A stretch of 13,364 nucleotides of DNA from JAFAXD01 sp035472475 (GTDB lineage Bacteria; Pseudomonadota; Alphaproteobacteria; Rhizobiales; Xanthobacteraceae), in the NCBI GenBank assembly GCA_035472475.1, contig DATIPA010000017.1:1-13364 (forward strand). Direction: 5' to 3'. Below the pieces are notes generated by a model. The model was given only the letters and a program-made list of their open reading frames with translations, had not been told where the DNA came from and ran no database searches. Position 1 is the first letter of the stretch. Each line of letters starts with the position of its first letter. Both the position numbers and the translations under genes were made by a program. Positions 7,611 to 13,364 of the stretch are shown here, piece after piece.

Positions 7611-8575
7611 CTACGCCATACCCGCGACCGGCAGTTTGAGCAGCGTTGCGGCGTTACGCCAGAACACCGCATCGCGCTGCGGCTCTGGCAGGTTCAAGTC
7701 GTTGACGAGCGCGATCGCGCGCGGCTTGAGCGAAGTGAGTGGCGGCGCGTCACTGCCGTAGAGCAAGCGGTCCGGGCCGAGCGTCTCGAGCGCAAGCCGC
7801 GCCGCGGGCAAATGATAGGTCACGGTGTCGACGTAGATCTGCTTGAGGTAATGCCCGGGCGGGTGCTTGATCTTCATCGGCGCATAGGAACCGAGAAAAT
7901 ACGCCTCGTCCTGCAGCTCATAGGCATAATCCATGCGCCCGATGACCTCGCAGATGCCGCCGCCGCCATGCGAGGACACAAGCTTCACGCGCGGAAAATC
8001 CTCCAGGACGCCGCGCACGATCAGGCGTCCGAGCGCGAGACAGAGATCGAACGGGCGCCCGATGCTGGAGGCGAGCCGGTATTCGCTCATCCGTTCCTCG
8101 CCAAACCCGACATGCGGCGGATGGATCATCACCGGCACGTCGAGGTCCTGCACCAGCTCCCAGAACGGGCGTGCCTCATCGTCGTCCGGGTAATGGCCTT
8201 TGTGGCTTGAATGAATGAAGATGCCTTTGAGGCCGAGTTCGCGAATCGCCCGTTCAGCCTCTTTCACGAATGCCGGTCCGCCGCACGGGAGAATGGTGGC
8301 GAAGCCATAGATGATGCCCTTGTACTTTTCCTGAATGGCGATCGCGTAGTCGGTCCATTTCTGGACGGCCGCGAGTTCTTCGCTGGCATGCTTGCCGCGC
8401 AAGTAGTGGGCAGCGTTGGTCACGACGCTGATGTCGATGTTGTTGCGGTAATGCGCTTCCAGGAAATTCTCGATCACCATCGGGCAGCGATTGGGCCGCT
8501 TTTGCCGTCGAAGGTCTGGGCGTCGGCCGCCGCTTCCTCGGGCGTATAGACATGCGCGTGCCAGTCGATGATCAC
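7611..8575 (-). pseudogene. Amidohydrolase (amidohydrolase 2 / ACMSD-like family), interrupted by one-base frameshift
   Basis: Metal-dependent hydrolase or decarboxylase of the TIM-barrel amidohydrolase family. It lies in two frames. The first runs from the GTG at 8575, preceded by a strong GAGGAG, and encodes VIIDWHAHVYTPEE with the metal-binding His-x-His, then stops at 8474-8476 after 33 codons. The second carries the rest: NRCPM followed by VIENFLEAHYRNN, continuing from the ATG at 8480 for 289 intact residues. These include IHPPH (metal His 120 in that numbering), SSHGGGG (His 171) and LLYGSDAP (metal Asp 244). Adding one base in the G run at 8493-8495 joins both into about 321 aa reading GKSGPNRCPMVIENF. 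Everything else is undamaged, so this is either a recent mutation or a sequencing error. If real, translation from 8480 would give a protein without its first two metal ligands. It is the last gene of the liv operon, 58 nt after livM. Confidence 0.85.
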
Positions 8576-8580
8576 CGAAA

Positions 8581-8586
8581 CTCCTC
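8581..8586 (-). promoter_or_regulatory. Ribosome-binding site of the amidohydrolase GTG start
   Basis: GAGGAG lies 5 nt before the GTG at 8575. It shows that translation is meant to begin there with the VIIDWHAH segment and not at the internal ATG at 8480, which supports the frameshift interpretation. Confidence 0.75.
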
Positions 8587-8633
8587 GTTGCGGTTGATTT
8601 GGTGTCAGCGGCGAGAGAGCGACGAATAAAGCC

Positions 8634-9653
8634 CTAACAGGTGGCGCGCAATGGCCGCAAGCGTTTCCAGATCCGCGCTAGGAAGCCGGCTACGCCGGTC
8701 GGCATCAAATACATGAAGGCAATCAGGAACGAGCCGTACACCGCCCAGGTCGCCGCCTTGGAGATCTGGTCGGCGAAATTCGGAATGAATTCGATGAAGA
8801 ATGCTCCGAACACGGCACCGGAAATCGAGGCGACGCCGCCGATCACGCTGCCGACCAGAAATCCGAGCGACACGAAAATGGAAAAGCTGTCCGGCGATAC
8901 GAATTGCGCCACCAGCGCGCCGAGCGCGCCGGCGATGCCGGTGTACATGGCGCTGACCCCGAACGTCAGGGATTTATAGAGCGAGATGTTAATCCCCATG
9001 CTGGCGGCGGCGATTGGATGGTCGCGGATCGCAATGATCGCGGTCCCGGTGTTGCTGCGCAGAAGGTTACGAGCGAGCACAAACAGCACGATCGCGAACG
9101 CAAGTGACAGCAGATAGAGCCACTGATCCCACGCCAGCGGCAGCCCGAACGGCGCCTTGAAGCCCGGCACGTAGGTGCCCTGCACGCCGCCGGTCCAAGG
9201 CTCCAGGAGCCGGAACTTCAACAGCTGCGGGGTCGCGACCGCGAGCGCGAACGTTGAGAGCGCCAGGTAATGCCCTTCGAGTCGCAGCGCCGGGAGGCCG
9301 AACAGAAAGCCGACCAGGAGGCAGATGACACCGGCGATCGGGATCGTTGCCCAGTAAGGGATGCCAGTGCGTTCCAGGAGGATCGCGGTCGTATAGGCAC
9401 CGATCGCAAAGAACGCGCCATGGCCGAGCGAGATCTGACCGTTGTAGCCGGTCAAGATGTTGAGACCAAGGAGCGCGATCGAATAGATCACCACAGTGGT
9501 GAGTTGCAGCAGCCGGTAGCTGCTTGCCACGAACGGGACGAGGCACGCGAGGACCAGCAGCGCCACGATCGCCACGAGCGGCAACAGACGCGCGGCAACA
9601 CCGGCCGATGTCTTTCCCAGTGTTTCCGGCACGCCGTCGTGCGCGAGCGCCAT
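8634..9653 (-). CDS. livM: Liv-type ABC transporter permease LivM
   Basis: Second inner-membrane permease of a branched-chain-amino-acid-type (HAAT family) ABC importer; 339 aa from the ATG at 9653. The signature LTGYNGQISLGHGAFFAIGAY (67-87, here LTGYNGQISLGHG then AFFAIGAY) is typical of LivM. Many hydrophobic segments follow, including LPLVAIVALLVLACLVPFV near 24-42. The conserved IRDHPIAAASMGIN stretch marks the cytoplasmic loop that contacts the ATPases, and MYLMPTGVAGFLARIW stands near the C-terminus. The frame is open a further 540 nt upstream across livH, but that part reads as low-quality arginine-rich sequence. The chosen start is 2 nt after the livH stop and begins the recognisable protein. 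LivH and LivM are expected to pair in the membrane. The actual substrate is unknown. Confidence 0.94.
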   Translation of the reverse strand: MALAHDGVPETLGKTSAGVAARLLPLVAIVALLVLACLVPFVASSYRLLQLTTVVIYSIALLGLNILTGYNGQISLGHGAFFAIGAYTTAILLERTGIPYWATIPIAGVICLLVGFLFGLPALRLEGHYLALSTFALAVATPQLLKFRLLEPWTGGVQGTYVPGFKAPFGLPLAWDQWLYLLSLAFAIVLFVLARNLLRSNTGTAIIAIRDHPIAAASMGINISLYKSLTFGVSAMYTGIAGALGALVAQFVSPDSFSIFVSLGFLVGSVIGGVASISGAVFGAFFIEFIPNFADQISKAATWAVYGSFLIAFMYLMPTGVAGFLARIWKRLRPLRATC

Positions 9654-9655
9654 GA

Positions 9656-10522
9656 TCAGACCCGGGTCATGATGGTGTAGCCGAATAAGCCGGCCGGCCG
9701 CGTCACCAGCACCACGATGATAATGACGAGCGCGACCGAGAGCTTGAGCTCGGTGCCGACCACATAGGCGCCGGCGAGATTCTCGATCACCCCGACAATG
9801 AATCCACCGGCGGCCGCACCCCACGGGTTGTTGATGCCGCCGAGCAGCGCCGCCGCGAAGCCGTAGAGCAGGATCCCGGCCATCATGTTGGGCTCGATGT
9901 AGACGATCGGCGCCGCCATGATGGCGGCGATTGCTCCGATCGCTCCGGCAAGCCCCCAGCCAAGCGCCAGCATCCAACCGACCCGGATTCCGACCAGGCG
10001 GCTGGCATCCGGGTTCTGTGCGGCCGCCCGCATGGCCAGGCCGAGCGGGGTGAAGCGGAAGAACAGATAGATCAGCAGCAACGTGCCCAACGTCACGCCG
10101 ATCATGCCGATCTCGTGCGCCGACAGATAGCGGCTGCCGAGGCCGGGCGGAAACGGCGATGGAAAGGCCTGCACGTTGTAGGTGAAGAGCCACCCCGCCA
10201 GGCTGTTGATGATGAACAGCAGCCCAAGGAAGACGACGACGACCGACAGCACCGGCGCCTGCTCGAACGGACGGATGATGACGCGTTCGATGGCGACGCC
10301 GGTCACAAAGCCGAACGCCAGCGCTAGTAGGAACGCGGCCCAGTACGGAAATCCCGCTTGCACCAGCACAAGCGCCACATAGGCGGAGAACATGCCCTGC
10401 TCGCCCTGGGCGAAATTGATGTGATGGGTGGCCTGGTAGATCATCACCAGCGCGAGCCCGATGCTGGCATAGATGCCGCCATTGGCAAGGCCCGACAGGA
10501 GCTGGTGCAGAAAGGCTTCCAT
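9656..10522 (-). CDS. livH: Liv-type ABC transporter permease LivH
   Basis: First inner-membrane permease of the importer, 288 aa from the ATG at 10522. The N-terminus QLLSGLANGGIYASIGLAL, followed by INFAQGEQGMF (35-45), is the family hallmark. FTPLGLAMRAAAQNPDASRLVGI is the cytoplasmic coupling loop, here FTPLGLAMRAAAQNP then DASRLVGI. GGINNPWGAAAGGFIVGVIE and VTRPAGLFG close the protein. Numerous hydrophobic helices are evident. GGGG lies about 10 nt upstream inside the end of livF. It starts 2 nt after the livF stop and its own stop is 2 nt before livM, so the three are almost certainly co-transcribed and translationally coupled. It would form the membrane channel with LivM. Confidence 0.95.
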   Translation of the reverse strand: MEAFLHQLLSGLANGGIYASIGLALVMIYQATHHINFAQGEQGMFSAYVALVLVQAGFPYWAAFLLALAFGFVTGVAIERVIIRPFEQAPVLSVVVVFLGLLFIINSLAGWLFTYNVQAFPSPFPPGLGSRYLSAHEIGMIGVTLGTLLLIYLFFRFTPLGLAMRAAAQNPDASRLVGIRVGWMLALGWGLAGAIGAIAAIMAAPIVYIEPNMMAGILLYGFAAALLGGINNPWGAAAGGFIVGVIENLAGAYVVGTELKLSVALVIIIVVLVTRPAGLFGYTIMTRV

Positions 10523-10524
10523 CG

Positions 10525-11241
10525 TCAGTACCCCAAATACGCCCGGCGCATCGCGGCGTTGTCGCTCACGATCGAGGCCGGCCCATCCATCACGACGCGC
10601 CCGGTCTCCAGGAGATAGACATGGGTCGCGAGTGCGAGTGCCAGACTGGCGTTCTGCTCGACCAGCAACATGCTCACATTCTCGTCATCGTTGATCCGCC
10701 GCAGAATGCGGAAGATCTCCTGAACCACCAGCGGTGCCAACCCGAACGACGGCTCATCGAGCAGCAGAAGCTTTGGCCGCAGCATTAGGGCGCGCGCGAT
10801 CGCCAGCATTTGTTGCTCGCCGCCCGACAATGTCCCGGCCTGTTGCTGGGCGCGCTCCCTCAACCGCGGAAAATAGGTGTAGACGCGCTCGAAATCTTGC
10901 GCGACCGTGGCCCGGTCGCGGCGCGTATAGGCGCCGAGGGTGAGATTTTCCTCGACCGTGAGGTGCACGAACGTTCCGCGCCCGTCGGGCACATGCGCGA
11001 TGCCGAGGCGGACGATATCCTCGGTCTGCCACGTCTCGATCCTGCGTCCCTCGAACAGGATCGCGCCGGAATTGCGCACCCTCATGTTGCAGATTGCACG
11101 CAACAGCGTGGTCTTGCCGGCGCCATTGGCACCCAGCAGCGCCGTGATCCCGCCGTGCTCGACCACAAGGCTAAGCTTATGAATGACCGGTATCTGCCCG
11201 TAGGCAACGCCCAGCTCGTGCAGCTCCAGCAGCGCCGTCAT
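10525..11241 (-). CDS. livF: Liv-type ABC transporter ATPase LivF
   Basis: Cytoplasmic ATP-binding subunit, 238 aa. It carries Walker A GANGAGKT (37-44), the ABC signature LSGGEQQ (138-144), Walker B LLLLDEP (158-164) and VEQNASLAL (194-202), where Gln occupies the usual His switch position, as is normal for LivF. PDGRGTFVHLTVEENLTLGA is the LivF-type Q-loop region. Its ATG start overlaps the livG stop by 4 nt (ATGA), a classical coupling arrangement. All catalytic motifs are intact. It would form a heterodimer with LivG to power import. Confidence 0.96.
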   Translation of the reverse strand: MTALLELHELGVAYGQIPVIHKLSLVVEHGGITALLGANGAGKTTLLRAICNMRVRNSGAILFEGRRIETWQTEDIVRLGIAHVPDGRGTFVHLTVEENLTLGAYTRRDRATVAQDFERVYTYFPRLRERAQQQAGTLSGGEQQMLAIARALMLRPKLLLLDEPSFGLAPLVVQEIFRILRRINDDENVSMLLVEQNASLALALATHVYLLETGRVVMDGPASIVSDNAAMRRAYLGY

Positions 11242-12008
11242 GCCGCGGTCCCCAGATAGGCGCGGATCACGTCGGGATTTTCCTGCACGTCCCTGGGTTT
11301 GCCATCAGCGATCTTGCGCCCGAAATCGAGTGCGACGACCTTGTCGGAAACGCGCATCACGAGATTCATGTGATGCTCAACCAGCAAAATGGTCAAGCCG
11401 AGCCGCTCGCGTATCATCAGAATGAGGGCGCGCAAGTTATCGACCTCGTCATGATTCAATCCACCGGCCGGCTCGTCGAGCAGCAGCAGGGTCGGCTCGC
11501 CGGCGAGCGCGCGGGCGAGCTCGACGCGCTTGCGCGTTCCGAACGGCAACTCGTCGACGCTGAGCGAAGCGACCTGCTCGAGCCCCAGCAGGGCAATCAG
11601 GCCGTCGATCCGCTGGGCCAGCGCGCGTTCCTCCGCCTGCACGCGCGGCAGCCGCAGTGCGTCCGACAGAAAACCGCCGTGGGTACGGCAATGGGCGCCG
11701 ACCAGAATGTTGCGGCGGACCGACATGGTACGAAACAGGGCGAGGTTCTGAAAGGTGCGGCCGATGCCAAGCGCGGCAATGCGGTGCCGCGGCACATCCA
11801 GCAGCGGCTCGCCCTTGAAACTGATGTCGCCCTCATCCGGTGCGTAGAGACGACTCAGGCAGTTGAACAGCGTCGTCTTGCCGGCGCCGTTCGGGCCGAT
11901 CAGGCCGCAGATTTCGCCGTGTCCGATGTCGAACGACACCCGATCGAGCGCGACGATACCGCCGAAATGTAAGGAAATGTCGCGGATGCGGAGCAGGTCA
12001 TTATTCAC
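11238..12008 (-). CDS. livG: Liv-type ABC transporter ATPase LivG
   Basis: Second ATP-binding subunit, 256 aa. It has Walker A GPNGAGKT (38-45), IGRTFQNLALFRTMSV (Q-loop region, 82-97), the signature LPFGTRKRVELARAL (154-168), in which LPFG replaces LSGG as usual for LivG, Walker B TLLLLDEP (173-180) and the switch EHH (211-213). Start is GTG at 12008; a GGGAG lies 8 nt upstream and the conserved beta-strand LLRIRDISLHFGG follows directly. It lies 40 nt after the substrate-binding protein gene and overlaps livF by 4 nt. Confidence 0.95.
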   Translation of the reverse strand: MNNDLLRIRDISLHFGGIVALDRVSFDIGHGEICGLIGPNGAGKTTLFNCLSRLYAPDEGDISFKGEPLLDVPRHRIAALGIGRTFQNLALFRTMSVRRNILVGAHCRTHGGFLSDALRLPRVQAEERALAQRIDGLIALLGLEQVASLSVDELPFGTRKRVELARALAGEPTLLLLDEPAGGLNHDEVDNLRALILMIRERLGLTILLVEHHMNLVMRVSDKVVALDFGRKIADGKPRDVQENPDVIRAYLGTAA

Positions 12009-12048
12009 CGATCCCGCTCCCGCATCCGCGCCGTCTGCCCCCGCCAGG

Positions 12049-13257
12049 TCACAAGGCGCCGGACAGCAGGTCGCCGAAGCGAACCCATTGCTTGCCGTTC
12101 CAGCGCATCATCTGCATGTTTTCAATAGGGTAGTAATCGGTCGGGCTCGTGTTCATCTTGATGCCTGGCAGCATCATCGGCAACTGCAAATCCTTGATAT
12201 TCGCTGCCTGCTTCATGATGTTGTCGCGCGAGAGGTCGTTGCCGGCTTGCTTGAGCGCCTGCACAATCGCCATCCCGCTGTTGTAGGAATTGACATAGTT
12301 CTGGTCACGCGGGTCGGCCTCCGGCATGTATTTCGCCATCCAGCCCTTCCACACTTTCATGTCGGGATCGTTGTCCCAGCCCGGATCGGCTGGGTCCTTG
12401 ACGTAGACCGACGACATCAGGCCGACCGCCTTGTCGACGCCGGCCGGCTCCAGCACGGTCGAAATCCAGATCGCCACATTGGTGATGCAGAACATCGGCT
12501 TCCACCCGATGTCGTAGACCTTGCGGATCGCCTGCGCAGCGAACTTCGGCGTGGCGACCAGAATGAGGGCATCGGCGCCGGAAGCCTGCAGGCTCACCAC
12601 TTGCGAGTCGACCGTGGCGTCGGTGAATTCGTAGGTGGCTTCCTTGACCATGTCGGCGAATTTGTCGCCCAAGACGTCCTTGAGGCCGAGCACGTAATCA
12701 CGGCCGAAATCGTCGTTCTGATAGAGCAACGCGATCTTGGCGTTCGGCTTCTCCTTGAGAATCTGCCGCGCGTAGATGCGCGCCTCGGCGCGGAACGTCG
12801 CCTGGATGCCGCCAATGGTCCAGGGGAATTCCTTGTAGTTGCCGAATTTGGAGGCGCCGGACGCAATGTAGAGCTGCGGAACCTTGTTGGAGTTCAGATA
12901 GCGCTGGATCGCGGTATTGGTCGCGGTGCCGATCGACGAAAAGATGAAGGCAACGCCATCCTGCTCGACGAGCTTGCGGGTCTGCTCCACGGTGCGTGGC
13001 GGGGCGTAGCCGTCATCAAGACTGAGCAGGTTGATCTTGTGCCCGTTCACGCCGCCCTGATCGTTGAGCATCTTGAAGTAGGCGACTTCACCCTTCCCCA
13101 GGGTGGAAAACGCCGTCACCGGTCCGGTGTAGGGCATGGTCTGCCCAATCTTGATCTCGGTGTCGGTCACCCCCGGGGCATTCTGCGCCGCCGCCGGCAG
13201 AGCGATCGCGGCAATGCAGGCGCCCAGCACTGAACCCTTCAGCAGCCGTCTGACCAT
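12049..13257 (-). CDS. Periplasmic substrate-binding protein of the Liv-type ABC transporter
   Basis: A 402-aa type I periplasmic binding protein (Peripla_BP_6, LivK-like) that would capture the ligand and deliver it to LivH/LivM. The N-terminus is a signal peptide: MVRRLLK, a hydrophobic core GACIAAIAL and a cleavage site after PAAA near residue 24. No lipobox cysteine is seen at the cleavage site. The mature part begins with VTDTEIKIGQTMPYTGPVTA, typical of this family. SLDDGYAPPRTVEQTRKLV and LLYQNDDFGRDYVLGLKDVL are further family stretches. Start ATG at 13257 has a strong TGGGAGGA a few bases upstream. It is a LivK homologue, but members of this subfamily are only presumed to bind branched-chain amino acids; aromatic or other carboxylates are equally possible. 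A paralogue lies just upstream. Confidence 0.94.
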   Translation of the reverse strand: MVRRLLKGSVLGACIAAIALPAAAQNAPGVTDTEIKIGQTMPYTGPVTAFSTLGKGEVAYFKMLNDQGGVNGHKINLLSLDDGYAPPRTVEQTRKLVEQDGVAFIFSSIGTATNTAIQRYLNSNKVPQLYIASGASKFGNYKEFPWTIGGIQATFRAEARIYARQILKEKPNAKIALLYQNDDFGRDYVLGLKDVLGDKFADMVKEATYEFTDATVDSQVVSLQASGADALILVATPKFAAQAIRKVYDIGWKPMFCITNVAIWISTVLEPAGVDKAVGLMSSVYVKDPADPGWDNDPDMKVWKGWMAKYMPEADPRDQNYVNSYNSGMAIVQALKQAGNDLSRDNIMKQAANIKDLQLPMMLPGIKMNTSPTDYYPIENMQMMRWNGKQWVRFGDLLSGAL

Positions 13258-13262
13258 CGCGT

Positions 13263-13270
13263 TCCTCCCA
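13263..13270 (-). promoter_or_regulatory. Strong ribosome-binding site of the substrate-binding protein gene
   Basis: TGGGAGGA on the minus strand ends 5 nt before the ATG at 13257. It is the strongest Shine-Dalgarno in the window, in keeping with the high level at which periplasmic binding proteins are made relative to the other transporter parts. Confidence 0.7.
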
Positions 13271-13314
13271 ATTATTTTGCTCGCGCTGCGGTCGATGCCG
13301 CCCGGTGGGTCGCG

Positions 13315-13364
13315 TTAAAGATCGCCCCTCACGAGATCGCCGAACCGTGCCCACTGTTTTCCGT
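13315..13364 (-). CDS. Second substrate-binding protein, C-terminal end only (paralogue of the downstream one)
   Basis: The window edge holds 15 complete codons and a TAA stop: GKQWARFGDLVRGDL. This matches the end of the neighbouring binding protein, GKQWVRFGDLLSGAL, at 11 of 15 positions. The two partial bases before it (..AC) are compatible with the Asn present in the paralogue. It therefore very probably is the end of another Liv-type binding protein, 57 nt upstream of the complete one and in the same orientation. Only the tail is visible, so length and integrity are unknown. Confidence 0.8.
   Translation of the reverse strand, partial: GKQWARFGDLVRGDL

Noticed and set aside
8254..8553. 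99-codon minus-strand open frame over the amidohydrolase frameshift
   Set aside because: It is the third frame, matching neither the DWHAH segment nor the conserved downstream part.
9654..10193. Extended N-terminus of livM over livH
   Set aside because: The frame is open but reads as His/Arg-rich sequence out of frame with livH. Recognisable LivM sequence begins at the ATG at 9653, 2 nt after the livH stop.
11863..13233. 456-codon plus-strand open frame opposite the substrate-binding protein
   Set aside because: It is codon-aligned antisense of a well-recognised binding protein, runs into livG, and has no family-like motifs.

Overview
The window is GC-rich, densely coded DNA from an alphaproteobacterium, most likely a member of the Hyphomicrobiales (Rhizobiales). 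Four things suggest this: an imuA-imuB-dnaE2 mutagenesis cassette; an SOS box of the alphaproteobacterial direct-repeat type (GTTC-N7-GTTC) in front of it; an intergenic palindrome resembling the repeat families of rhizobial genomes; and a Liv-type transporter whose binding protein belongs to a type very common in Bradyrhizobium-like bacteria. I could not run a search, so the genus is not established.

Left part (1-5266, all minus strand): imuA, imuB and dnaE2 run leftwards in that order. dnaE2 leaves the window at position 1 with 987 codons visible. imuA and imuB overlap by 92 nt. imuB and dnaE2 are separated by 64 nt that hold a 45-nt imperfect palindrome. A LexA box lies 21 nt upstream of imuA. 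Together the genes encode an SOS-induced translesion mutasome: DnaE2 is the error-prone polymerase, ImuB a catalytically degenerate Y-family-like adaptor, and ImuA a RecA-like accessory protein.

Centre (5267-7610, plus strand): after a 232-nt divergent spacer comes a complete 703-codon NDP-forming acyl-CoA synthetase. Its stop codon directly abuts the stop codon of a convergent amidohydrolase gene.

Right part (7611-13364, all minus strand): one probable operon, read right to left. It contains the last 15 codons of a substrate-binding protein, a complete second paralogous substrate-binding protein, livG, livF, livH, livM and finally a metal-dependent amidohydrolase. The four ABC components are nearly contiguous (4-nt overlap, then two 2-nt gaps). 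The amidohydrolase is split by an apparent one-base deletion in a G run near 8493-8495, which separates its metal-binding His-x-His start from the rest of the enzyme.

The liv genes, the amidohydrolase and the neighbouring acyl-CoA synthetase could form an uptake, cleavage (or decarboxylation) and CoA-activation route for an organic acid or amide. The substrate cannot be read from the sequence. No tRNA, rRNA, CRISPR array, insertion sequence or prophage signature was seen. The most useful leads are the frameshifted amidohydrolase, the palindrome inside the SOS operon, and the tandem binding-protein genes. I did not find a clearly new biological system.
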